Origin: Alphaproteobacteria bacterium
GTDB taxonomy: Bacteria; Pseudomonadota; Alphaproteobacteria; ATCC43930; CGMCC-115725
Assembly (NCBI GenBank): GCA_005888425.1
Contig: VAZF01000171.1
Coordinates: forward strand, 1 to 6,544
Reading direction: 5' to 3'
Length of the DNA stretch: 6,544 nt
Shown: one piece after another, positions 1-6,544 of the stretch
Layout: every line of letters starts with the position of its first letter
Numbering within the stretch: the stretch's first letter is position 1
Made by a program: the position numbers and the translations under genes
The notes under the pieces: generated by a model
Told to the model about the DNA's origin: nothing
The model's database searches: none
What the model saw: only the letters and a program-made list of their open reading frames with translations

Positions 1-416
1 TTCGGCACGTGACGGGCACTGTCGCGGCGGTCGAAAGCGAGGTCTTCGCGCGGGCTGCCGACCCGATAACCGTAGACGACGTCGCTCCACCGCACCTGCC
101 CCGCAATCGCTTTCGCATAGGGATCGAGCAGCAATTTGTTCGGGTTGAAGCGGTGCCCGGCGGCGGGATCGTAGGGGCCGTAGACGCGATAGCCGTAGAG
201 CTGGTCAGGCCGCATTTCCGGTAGATAGCAGTGCCATACCTCGTCGGTATATTCGGGAAGTTCGATGCGCGACTCCTCGTATTGACCCGAGCGGTCGAAC
301 AGGCACAGCTCGACCTTTTCGGCATGAGCCGAGAACAGCGCGAAATTGACCCCCTTGCCGTCCCAGCTCGCACCGAGCGGGTAAGGTTGTCCGGGCCAGA
401 CCTTTGTCGGCGGCAT
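1..416 (-). CDS. glgX: Glycogen debranching enzyme GlgX, N-terminal part (cut by window edge)
   Basis: This is the first 138 codons of a GlgX/TreX-type isoamylase of family GH13, which hydrolyses alpha-1,6 branch points of glycogen, mainly on short outer chains left by phosphorylase. Translating the minus strand from the ATG at 416-414 gives a protein beginning MPPTKVWPGQPYPLGASWDG. The family pattern follows: GVNFALFSAHAEKVELCLFD at residues 22-41, YGYRVYGPY at 74-82, and GHRFNPNKLLLDPYAKAI at 87-104. These residues are the N-terminal CBM48-like beta-sandwich and the start of the linker to the catalytic barrel. The catalytic residues lie beyond the left edge, so activity cannot be judged. 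The start is supported by TTGAGG seven bases upstream and by the family N-terminus. It lies 124 bases downstream of glgB, separated by a repeat element, and is probably co-transcribed with it. The family assignment is secure; exact substrate preference is inferred. Confidence 0.94.
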   Translation of the reverse strand, partial: MPPTKVWPGQPYPLGASWDGKGVNFALFSAHAEKVELCLFDRSGQYEESRIELPEYTDEVWHCYLPEMRPDQLYGYRVYGPYDPAAGHRFNPNKLLLDPYAKAIAGQVRWSDVVYGYRVGSPREDLAFDRRDSARHVP

Positions 417-423
417 CAGGACG

Positions 424-429
424 CCTCAA
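424..429 (-). promoter_or_regulatory. Ribosome binding site of glgX
   Basis: Read on the minus strand this is TTGAGG, whose GAGG core ends seven bases before the ATG of glgX. It fixes the start at 416 rather than at any upstream codon, because a frame read from further upstream does not give the GlgX N-terminus. Confidence 0.6.
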
Positions 430-440
430 GGGCGCGGCTT

Positions 441-527
441 CGTACGATGGGTTGAGTGGCGCGACACCCATCACCGTCTGACCGGTGGGGAGCGCGATGG
501 GTTTCGCTGCGGTCGACCCATCCTGCG
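441..527. repeat. REP/BIME-like inverted pair of GATGGGT hairpin units between glgB and glgX
   Basis: Two 33-base units face each other: 441-473 on the plus strand and 495-527 on the minus strand. Aligned by eye, 24 of 33 bases are identical. Each contains a perfect 7-base inverted repeat, GATGGGT and ACCCATC, at 446-452/466-472 and 496-502/516-522, in both cases around a 13-base loop. The centre of symmetry, near 484, falls on the small palindrome ACCGGT at 481-486. The loops differ much more than the stems, which suggests selection on structure or independent copies of a mobile unit. I see no run of T after either hairpin on the minus strand, so it is not a classical intrinsic terminator. 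It fits a dispersed palindromic intergenic repeat that could shape mRNA stability or the glgB/glgX expression ratio; the role is inference. Confidence 0.75.
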
Positions 528-540
528 GCCCTTGCGATTG

Positions 541-2730
541 TCACGGCTCGAGCGTGAAGATCAGCACTCCGAGCGGCGGCAAATTCAGCTGTAGTGAATA
601 GGCATGGCCGTGCATTGGGTGCGGCTCGGCATCGATCCCACCGGCGTTCCCGACGCCGCTGCCACAATAGATCGGCGCATCGGTGTTGATGCGCTCGCGG
701 TAATGGCCCGGGCGCGGCACGCCGATGCGGTAGTCGTGGCGCGGCACCGGTGTGAAATTGCACACGATAACGGCCAACTCGTGCTCCTCGCGTCCCCGCC
801 GCAGATAGGAGAGGACGCTCTCGGCACCGTTGGCGGCGTCGATCCAGGCAAAGCCCTGGGGCTCGCAATCGAGCCGGTAGAACGCAGGGGTCGCGCGGTA
901 GAGCCGGTTCAGATCGCGCATGAGCGCCTGCACCCCCGCGTGAAACGGATCGGCGAGGGATCGCCAATCGAGGCTGCTGTCGTGGTTCCACTCGTGCTCC
1001 TGCCCGAACTCTCCGCCCATGAACAACAACTTCTTACCCGGATGCGTCCACATGAAAGCAAAATATGCCCGCAGATTGGCGAAGCGCTGCCAGCGGTCGC
1101 CGGGCATCCGGCCGAGCAGCGACCCCTTGCCATGCACGACCTCATCGTGGCTCAACGGCAGGATAAAGTTTTCGTGGAAGGCATAGAGCAGCCCAAAGGT
1201 CATGTCGTTGTGATGGTATTTGCGGTGGATCGGGTCCATCGACATGTAGCGGAGCGTGTCGTGCATCCACCCCATGTTCCATTTGAACCCGAAACCGAGC
1301 CCGCCGACATAAACCGGGCGCGACACCATCGGCCAGGCAGTCGATTCCTCGGCCGCCGTCGTCGCGCCGGTCTGCTCCCCGAACACCAGCTCGTTCATGC
1401 GCCGCAGAAACGCGATCGCATCGAGGTTCTCGCGCCCGCCGAACAGATTGGGGATCCACTCGCCGGCGTTGCGGCTGTAATCGAGATAGAGCATCGAGGC
1501 GACGGCATCGACCCTGAGCCCGTCGATATGATACTCGCGCATCCAGTAGAGCGCGCTCGACAATAGGAAATTGGTGACCTCGCGGCGCCCGTAATTGTAG
1601 ATCAGCGTGTTCCAGTCGCGGTGCAGCCCCTGTCGCGGATCGGCATGCTCGTAAAGCGCGGTGCCGTCGAACCGGCCGAGCCCGTGTGCATCGGTCGGGA
1701 AATGCCCCGGCACCCAGTCGAGCCACAGGCCAAGCCCGGCGCGGTGGCACGCATCGATAAAGGCGCGGCAATCGTCGGGCCCGCCATGCCGGGAGGTCGG
1801 CGCGAATAACGAGATCGGCTGATAGCCCCAGGAGCCGTCGAACGGGTATTCCGTGATCGGCATCACCTCGATATGGGTGAAGCCGAGATCGGCGACATAG
1901 GGCACGAGTTGCTCGGCCAATTCGCGATAACTCAGATAGCGGCCCTGCTCCGGTCGGCGCCACGAGCCGAGATGCACCTCGTAAATCGCGATCGGCGCCT
2001 CGCGGTCGTTGCGCTGCGCCCGCGCATTCATCCAGCCGCCATCCTGCCAGACATGGCGCGACGGGTTGGCGACAACCGAGGCGGTGCCGGGCGGATGCTC
2101 GGCGCGCTCGGCATGCGGATCGGCTTTCAGCGGCAATAATTCGCCGTGGGCGCCGAGAAGCTCGTATTTGTAGAGATGCCCTGGGCGCAGCCCCGGCACG
2201 AAAAGCTCCCAGAACCCGCCGGCATGGCGCTTGCGCATCGGCATGCGGCGGCCGTCCCAGGCATTGAAATCGCCGACGAGGCTGACCCGCTGCGCGTTCG
2301 GCGCCCAGACCGCGAACGCGACCCCTTCGACGCCGTCATGCAATACCGCGTGCGCCCCGAGCTTCTGATAGCTCGCGAGATGGTTGCCCTCCACGAGCAG
2401 GTGGACGTCGAGTTCTCCGAGCACCGGCGGAAAACGGTAGATGTCGTCGAAGTCGTGCCAATGCCCGCCGCGCCACACCCGCAGACGGTAGCGGAACGGC
2501 GCGTTGCGGTCCGGCATGCTGGCGACAAAGAACCCGGCGGGGTGGATGCGTTCACCTTGGGCGACGATCTCGCCGCTCGCCGTGTCGATGACCGCCATCC
2601 GTTCCGCATCGGGCAGCATCGCCCGCACATAGACCCCGGCTGAGGCCTTGTGCATGCCGAGAAACGCGAACGGGTCGCCGTGGCGTCCGGCGACAAGCGC
2701 CTCGACCTCGCGGCTAGGGCGGTGCGGCAT
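541..2730 (-). CDS. glgB: 1,4-alpha-glucan branching enzyme GlgB
   Basis: This 729-residue enzyme, a usual length for the family, cuts an alpha-1,4 chain and rejoins it as an alpha-1,6 branch in the cytoplasm. Here it would branch the linear glucan made by GlgE. An N-terminal module (about residues 1-110, with HGDPFAFLGMH at 17-27) is followed by a CBM48 domain (about 125-225, with FAVWAPNAQRVSLVGDFNAW). Then come the GH13 barrel (about 245-610) and a C-terminal all-beta domain. Catalytic motifs are intact: DGLRVDAVAS gives nucleophile Asp408, AEEST gives acid/base Glu461, and LSHDEVVHGK gives Asp529. Their spacing matches Asp405, Glu458 and Asp526 of the E. coli enzyme. The ATG at 2730 has AGGGA five bases upstream and matches the family N-terminus. 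It overlaps the end of treS-mak by 17 bases, so translation is probably coupled. No damage is visible. Confidence 0.98.
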   Translation of the reverse strand: MPHRPSREVEALVAGRHGDPFAFLGMHKASAGVYVRAMLPDAERMAVIDTASGEIVAQGERIHPAGFFVASMPDRNAPFRYRLRVWRGGHWHDFDDIYRFPPVLGELDVHLLVEGNHLASYQKLGAHAVLHDGVEGVAFAVWAPNAQRVSLVGDFNAWDGRRMPMRKRHAGGFWELFVPGLRPGHLYKYELLGAHGELLPLKADPHAERAEHPPGTASVVANPSRHVWQDGGWMNARAQRNDREAPIAIYEVHLGSWRRPEQGRYLSYRELAEQLVPYVADLGFTHIEVMPITEYPFDGSWGYQPISLFAPTSRHGGPDDCRAFIDACHRAGLGLWLDWVPGHFPTDAHGLGRFDGTALYEHADPRQGLHRDWNTLIYNYGRREVTNFLLSSALYWMREYHIDGLRVDAVASMLYLDYSRNAGEWIPNLFGGRENLDAIAFLRRMNELVFGEQTGATTAAEESTAWPMVSRPVYVGGLGFGFKWNMGWMHDTLRYMSMDPIHRKYHHNDMTFGLLYAFHENFILPLSHDEVVHGKGSLLGRMPGDRWQRFANLRAYFAFMWTHPGKKLLFMGGEFGQEHEWNHDSSLDWRSLADPFHAGVQALMRDLNRLYRATPAFYRLDCEPQGFAWIDAANGAESVLSYLRRGREEHELAVIVCNFTPVPRHDYRIGVPRPGHYRERINTDAPIYCGSGVGNAGGIDAEPHPMHGHAYSLQLNLPPLGVLIFTLEP

Positions 2731-5700
2731 GTTCGTCCCTGACCGGCGCCGCCCCGGTCACCTTCTCGACAACGCGCAGGATCCCGTTCAACGGGATCGC
2801 CGCCCAGGCCGGCCGGTTCGCGAGCTCGTAGGAGACTTCGTAGACGGCCTTTTCGAGGGTGAACAAATCGATGAGCGCTTTCGCTTGCAATTTGCTCGCC
2901 GGATAGGACGGGCAGCCGCGCATCGCCTTCCGGTAGGCGGCGCGGAACCCGTCGATCGCACGCTGCCGCCAGGCTTCGGCAAGCATATCCATGCGCGGCA
3001 CCGCCGCCGGACGGGCCTCGCCAAGCTCGCGCACCGCCGCCGTCGCGGCGTAATCGAAGGAGCGGATCATGCCGGCGACGTCGCGCAACGGCGAGCTCTT
3101 ACGCCGGCGCGCCGCGAGGGGCCGTCCCGGCTCGCCCTCGAAATCGATGAAAAAGAAATCGTTCTGCACCGCGATGACCTGCGCGAGGTGCAGGTCGCCG
3201 TGATAGCGCGTCTTTGTCGCGACAATCTCGTCCGGGACCAGTGCGCGGATCGCGCGGAACAGCTGCGGCCCGGCCCCGGTCAGCGTGTCGGCGAGGCTGC
3301 GCGCTGCTTCCGGTAGCCCCGCCTGGCCGCGTTCGAGACGCGCCAGCATCCGCTCGGCGTTCTCCTCCAGCGTCTGGCGCCACTCGGCGAGATCCTGGCG
3401 CGTGATCGGCTCGGGCGCGAAGGCGGGATCGTCGCCGGCGCGCTCGGCGAGCGCGCGGTGCATCTGCGCCAAGCGCAGCCCGAGCTGCCGCGCCAGCGCC
3501 AAAAAGAAATGGTCGGGGTCGGGCCGCTCGGCGGTGCGCCCCGGGGCCGTCGCGCCGGGCGCTGCCTCGTTGAGGGCGTCGTCGAGATAGCGGGTCAGAT
3601 AATCGAGCGCCAATGTCCAGCCATCGCCCTGATTGCGCACGAACCCGAACAGCACGCCCGCCGCACAGGTCTCCTCGGCCGGCGCCCCCGGCAATGTCAG
3701 CTCGAGTGTCGCCAGCGGCTTCGGCGTATTCGCAAACCCGGCGCGCTCGACGAGAAAGCGGCTCATCTCGACTTCCGGATGCGGCCCGGGCTGCAGCCGC
3801 CGATAGAGCTTCAGCAGCGCGTAATCCTCATACAAGACGGAGCTGTTCGACTGCTCGGCATCCAGGCGGCGCGCGACAAGCCGCTCCGGCAGCGGCGTCT
3901 CGGCAAACAGCGAGGTCGGGCGGAACCGCAATTCCCCAGACGCGCCGGCGGCGTCGCGAAGCGGCACGCTCCTCTCGCGCTGGATTGCCTCGAACAGCGC
4001 CAGTCCAAAGCCGTCTCGCGCCACCGCGTCGACGAGCGCCCCTTCGCGGCGCGACTGGCGCAACTCGGCCAAGGTCGCCGCCTGCAGATTCTGCCGCAGC
4101 TCGCTCCCCGCCGATCCCCACAGGGCGGCGAGCGGCAGCAGATATAGCTGCGGCTCGTCATTCGCGAGCTGCGCCTGAACGACGGCGATCAAATAGCTGC
4201 GAGAGTCGCTGCTGCTGTCTTCCGTCGCCGGCGCGGCGATCTCGCCATAGGCCAGCAGCCATGCCGCTTCGAGCTTCCGGTCCTTTGCCGCGAACCAGCG
4301 CTGCCGCGGCAGAAAGCCCGGGATCACGTCGCGTTCGAGCTGCGGCAGGTTGTGCCGGCCGGACAAATCCGCCCAGCCATGCGGCATGACCAGGGTGACG
4401 AGTTCGGGATGGCTCGCTTGCGTCACATCGCCGATATCACTTTCCGGCGGTGGCATCTCGAACCAGAAGAAGCTGTGCGGCGGCAGGGTCAGCTGGTAGG
4501 GCTGCTCGCCGACCGGCAGGAACACGCTGCGCCCCAGCACCTCGATGACCTGCCGGCCGCGGAATTCGGCGAGATCGAGCGCGACCGCCTGGGCCGAGCG
4601 CGACAGGTTGGCGACGCACAGGATCGTCTCGTCTTGCCACTCGCGCAGATAGGCGATGACCTTGCGGTTCGCCGGGTAGAGGAACCGCAGGCCGCCACGC
4701 CCAAATGCGCGGCGCGACCGGCGCGCCGCGATCAGCCGCTTGGTCCAATTCAATAGTGATGACGGCGATCGGCTCTGCGCCTCGACATTGACCGCTTCGA
4801 AGCCGTAGACCGGATCCATGATCGGCGGCAGGTACAGCATCGCCGGATCGGCTCGCGAGAAGCCGCCATTGCGGTCGGGTGACCATTGCATCGGCGTGCG
4901 GACGCCGTCGCGGTCGCCGAGATAGACATTGTCGCCCATGCCGATCTCGTCGCCGTAATAGAGGACCGGCGTGCCGGGCATCGACAGCAGCAGTCCCTTG
5001 AGCAATTCGATCTTGCGCCGGTCGTTCTCCATCAACGGCGCAAGGCGGCGGCGAATCCCGAGATTGAGGCGGGCGCGGCGGTCAGCCGCGTAATGATCCC
5101 ACAGGTAATCGCGCTCGCGGTCGGTCACCATTTCGAGCGTCAGCTCGTCATGGTTGCGCAGAAAGACCGCCCATTGGCAGCTCTCCGGAATTTCCGGCGT
5201 CTGCCGCATGATATCGGTGACCGGATGGCGGTCCTCGGTCGCCAGCGCCATGTAGATGCGCGGCATCAGCGGGAAATGGAATGCCATATGGCATTCGTCG
5301 CCCGCACCAAAGTAATTCAGCACATCTTCCGGCCACTGATTGGCCTCCGCGAGCAGCATGCGATTGCCGTAGCGACGGTCCATTTCGCCTCGTAACCGCT
5401 TCAGCACTTCGTGCGTTTCCGGAAGGTTCTCGTTGATCGTACCCTCGCGCTCGATCAGGTACGGCACGGCGTCGAGCCGCATGCCGTCGACGCCGAGATC
5501 AAGCCAGAACTGCATGACGTGGGCGATCGCGCGAAACACCCTCGGGTTGTCGAAATTCAAATCCGGCTGGTGCGCATAGAAGCGATGCCAGTAATAGGCC
5601 TGCGCGACCGGATCCCAGCTCCAATTCGACTTCTCGGTATCGAGAAAGATGATGCGGGTTTCGAGAAACTTCTGGTCGGTATCGCTCCACACATAGAAAT

Positions 5701-6088
5701 CGCGAAATGGCGACCCCGGGCTGGCAAGGCGCGCGCGCTGGAACCAGCGGTGCTGGTCGGAGGTGTGGTTGATCACCAGCTCGGTGATGACACGCAACTT
5801 GCGGCGATGCGCCTCGCGCACAAAGGCTTTGAAGTCGCCCATGCGGCCATAGGCGGGATGGATGTTCTTGTAATCGGCGATGTCGTAGCCGTCGTCGCGC
5901 AAGGGCGAGGGATAGAACGGCAACAGCCACAACGTGGTGACCCCGAGATCCTGCAGGTAGTCGAGCTTGCGCGTCAGCCCCTCGAAATCGCCGACCCCGT
6001 CATTGTTGGCATCAAAGAACGCCTTGACGTGCAGCTGATAGATGATCGCGTCCTTGTACCAGGGGGTTGGTCTGCGGATCGAGCACAA
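2714..6088 (-). CDS. treS: Trehalose synthase / maltokinase fusion protein (TreS-Mak)
   Basis: This bifunctional enzyme interconverts trehalose and maltose (TreS domain) and phosphorylates maltose with ATP to maltose 1-phosphate (maltokinase, Mak/Pep2 domain), supplying GlgE. From a TTG at 6088 it has 1124 residues, normal for such fusions. The GH13 TreS part spans about 10-550, from WYKDAIIYQLHVKAF. It has DGMRLDAVPYL with nucleophile Asp206, LLAEANQWPED with Glu248, and LRNHDE with Asp314. The kinase part spans about 585-1115, with FLPRQRWFAAKDR at 591-603, LLKLYRRLQPGPHPEVE near 760, the catalytic YHGDLHLAQV with Asp964, and FFIDFEGEPGRP with metal-binding Asp982. The start is uncertain. 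The frame stays open upstream to an ATG at 6274, but those extra 62 codons overlap glgE, look unlike any domain, and are probably not translated in this frame. TTG 6088 puts nine residues before WYKD, as in relatives, but lacks a visible Shine-Dalgarno. The true start may depend on the odd glgE junction. Confidence 0.93.
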   Translation of the reverse strand: MCSIRRPTPWYKDAIIYQLHVKAFFDANNDGVGDFEGLTRKLDYLQDLGVTTLWLLPFYPSPLRDDGYDIADYKNIHPAYGRMGDFKAFVREAHRRKLRVITELVINHTSDQHRWFQRARLASPGSPFRDFYVWSDTDQKFLETRIIFLDTEKSNWSWDPVAQAYYWHRFYAHQPDLNFDNPRVFRAIAHVMQFWLDLGVDGMRLDAVPYLIEREGTINENLPETHEVLKRLRGEMDRRYGNRMLLAEANQWPEDVLNYFGAGDECHMAFHFPLMPRIYMALATEDRHPVTDIMRQTPEIPESCQWAVFLRNHDELTLEMVTDRERDYLWDHYAADRRARLNLGIRRRLAPLMENDRRKIELLKGLLLSMPGTPVLYYGDEIGMGDNVYLGDRDGVRTPMQWSPDRNGGFSRADPAMLYLPPIMDPVYGFEAVNVEAQSRSPSSLLNWTKRLIAARRSRRAFGRGGLRFLYPANRKVIAYLREWQDETILCVANLSRSAQAVALDLAEFRGRQVIEVLGRSVFLPVGEQPYQLTLPPHSFFWFEMPPPESDIGDVTQASHPELVTLVMPHGWADLSGRHNLPQLERDVIPGFLPRQRWFAAKDRKLEAAWLLAYGEIAAPATEDSSSDSRSYLIAVVQAQLANDEPQLYLLPLAALWGSAGSELRQNLQAATLAELRQSRREGALVDAVARDGFGLALFEAIQRERSVPLRDAAGASGELRFRPTSLFAETPLPERLVARRLDAEQSNSSVLYEDYALLKLYRRLQPGPHPEVEMSRFLVERAGFANTPKPLATLELTLPGAPAEETCAAGVLFGFVRNQGDGWTLALDYLTRYLDDALNEAAPGATAPGRTAERPDPDHFFLALARQLGLRLAQMHRALAERAGDDPAFAPEPITRQDLAEWRQTLEENAERMLARLERGQAGLPEAARSLADTLTGAGPQLFRAIRALVPDEIVATKTRYHGDLHLAQVIAVQNDFFFIDFEGEPGRPLAARRRKSSPLRDVAGMIRSFDYAATAAVRELGEARPAAVPRMDMLAEAWRQRAIDGFRAAYRKAMRGCPSYPASKLQAKALIDLFTLEKAVYEVSYELANRPAWAAIPLNGILRVVEKVTGAAPVRDEHAAPP
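2736..2740 (-). promoter_or_regulatory. Ribosome binding site of glgB, inside the treS-mak coding region
   Basis: On the minus strand this is AGGGA, five bases before the glgB ATG. It lies within the last codons of the upstream gene, so ribosomes finishing treS-mak at 2714 pass over it and could reinitiate on glgB. Confidence 0.6.
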
Positions 6089-6544
6089 GGTGCTGGCGAT
6101 TGCCGCGCCACGCGGTAACGCGTCCGGTAAACGCCTCCTCGACAAAAAATTCCTTTGCCTCGGCGACACCCCATTCCGCGAGCGGCAATACGATCTCGCC
6201 CCCATGCGCACCGTGCGGATCGAGATTAACCACTGCGATAACGATATTTCCGCCGTCGGCCGTCGCCTTTGCATAGGCCAGGATGTTCGGATCGGCGCAG
6301 TCGAGAAAGCGCAGATTCGTCAATTCGTGCAAGGCCGGGTTCTCGCGGCGGAAGCGGTTGAGGATCGCGATGTCGCGCTTGATGTTGCCGGGCCGATCCC
6401 AATCCCAGACCTTGTATTCGTATTTCTCGGAGTGGATGTATTCCTCGCGTCCGGGGATCGCGCCGTTCTCGCACAATTCGAAGCCGTTATAGATGCCGTA
6501 GGCCGGCGACAGCGTGCCCGCCAGCACAAGGCGGATGCGGAACG
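6012..6544 (-). CDS. glgE: Alpha-1,4-glucan:maltose-1-phosphate maltosyltransferase GlgE, C-terminal part with altered end
   Basis: The last 176 codons of a GH13 maltosyltransferase, which extends alpha-1,4-glucan with maltosyl units from maltose 1-phosphate, releasing phosphate. The frame enters from the right edge as FRIRLVLAGTLSPAYGIYNG; an apparent start at 6527 is only an internal GTG. Family sequence follows: GFELCENGAIPGREEYIHSE, YKVWDWDRPGNIKRDI and LNRFRRENPALHE, then a C-terminal beta domain with NLDPHGAHGG and AWRGNRQHLVLDPQTNP. The catalytic residues lie outside the window. The end is abnormal. After LDPQTNP (CCC at 6065-6063), relatives as I recall them finish with a short strand of the type YAIWRI; here the frame instead reads the TreS coding region out of frame for 16 residues (LVQGRDHLSAARQGVL) to a TGA at 6014-6012. 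The final strand is therefore replaced. It lies upstream of treS-mak, overlapping it by 77 bases if TTG 6088 is used. Confidence 0.92.
   Translation of the reverse strand, partial: FRIRLVLAGTLSPAYGIYNGFELCENGAIPGREEYIHSEKYEYKVWDWDRPGNIKRDIAILNRFRRENPALHELTNLRFLDCADPNILAYAKATADGGNIVIAVVNLDPHGAHGGEIVLPLAEWGVAEAKEFFVEEAFTGRVTAWRGNRQHLVLDPQTNPLVQGRDHLSAARQGVL
6059..6068 (-). other. glgE/treS junction with CCC-C run, possible +1 frameshift site or 1-base error
   Basis: On the minus strand the bases read AAC CCC CTG G in the glgE frame. Skipping one C (position 6062) gives AAC CCC TGG, which enters the treS frame exactly at the conserved Trp of WYKDAIIYQ. CCC followed by C is a known +1-slip-prone context for proline tRNA. 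The same pattern also arises from a small genomic deletion or a homopolymer error in a run of five C (6066-6062). What is directly seen is the frame relation and the absence of a normal stop/start between the two domains; the mechanism is inference. Confidence 0.45.

Noticed and set aside
205..474. Minus-strand frame of 89 codons starting inside the repeat and overlapping the glgX start
   Set aside because: It is out of frame with the clear GlgX N-terminus, and its start lies within the inverted repeat without a plausible ribosome binding site.
496..522. Rho-independent terminator after glgB
   Set aside because: The hairpin stem is only 7 bp with a 13-base loop and is not followed by a T run on the transcribed strand; the paired inverted copy fits a REP-like repeat better.
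417..540. A separate promoter for glgX
   Set aside because: I could not find a convincing -35/-10 pair on the minus strand; most of the gap is occupied by the repeat.
416..991. Minus-strand frame of 191 codons crossing the glgB stop
   Set aside because: It is another frame of the glgB 3' end with an Arg/Ala-rich translation and no similarity to known proteins.
604..1566. Plus-strand open frame of 320 codons antisense to glgB
   Set aside because: It lies wholly opposite an intact, motif-complete glgB, has no recognisable domain, and is the usual by-product of high-G+C codon use on the other strand.
2648..4389. Several long plus-strand frames (for example 2648-3316, 3458-4147, 3613-4389) opposite the maltokinase part
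   Set aside because: They overlap each other in different frames, are rich in Arg, Ala and Pro, and show no family signature; they are shadows of the kinase coding strand.
6089..6274. N-terminal extension of TreS-Mak up to the ATG at 6274
   Set aside because: The 62 extra codons are the alternate frame of the conserved GlgE C-terminal domain, and family members begin only a few residues before WYKD.
1..6544. CRISPR array, tRNA, rRNA, insertion sequence or integrase
   Set aside because: Nearly all of the window is occupied by four recognisable genes, and I saw no spaced direct repeats, tRNA-like fold or transposase motif in the only gap.

Overview
The window is a compact block of glycogen (alpha-glucan) and trehalose metabolism genes, all read on the minus strand. 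In transcription order (right to left) they are the 3' end of glgE (6544 to 6012), a complete treS-maltokinase fusion gene (about 6088 to 2714), a complete glgB (2730 to 541), and the first 138 codons of glgX (416 to the left edge). Both outer genes are cut by the window edges. The many long open frames on the plus strand are antisense shadows of these high-G+C genes.

The DNA is G+C-rich, by eye well above 60%. The gene order and the fusion of TreS with its kinase suggest a proteobacterium, most likely an alphaproteobacterium. This is inferred from gene order and protein flavour, not from a taxonomic marker. The paired GATGGGT hairpins between glgB and glgX resemble dispersed intergenic repeats I associate with that class, again from memory.

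The genes together form the GlgE pathway. TreS interconverts trehalose and maltose, and the fused kinase makes maltose 1-phosphate with ATP. GlgE transfers maltosyl units from maltose 1-phosphate onto a growing alpha-1,4-glucan, GlgB adds alpha-1,6 branches, and GlgX removes short branches when the polymer is broken down. Synthesis and turnover of a glycogen-like store are thus wired to trehalose in one probable transcription unit.

Two places do not look routine. At the glgE/treS boundary the usual GlgE C-terminal tail, the stop codon and the expected treS start region are missing. GlgE-like sequence runs straight into the first conserved residues of TreS in the +1 frame, across a run of five C at 6066-6062 that has the form of a CCC-C slippage site. 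Between glgB and glgX, about 87 bases hold two inverted copies of a 33-base unit, each able to form a hairpin with a 7-bp stem and a 13-base loop. I see no sign of a previously undescribed multi-gene system: the genes belong to known families, and the novelty is in the junction and the repeat.
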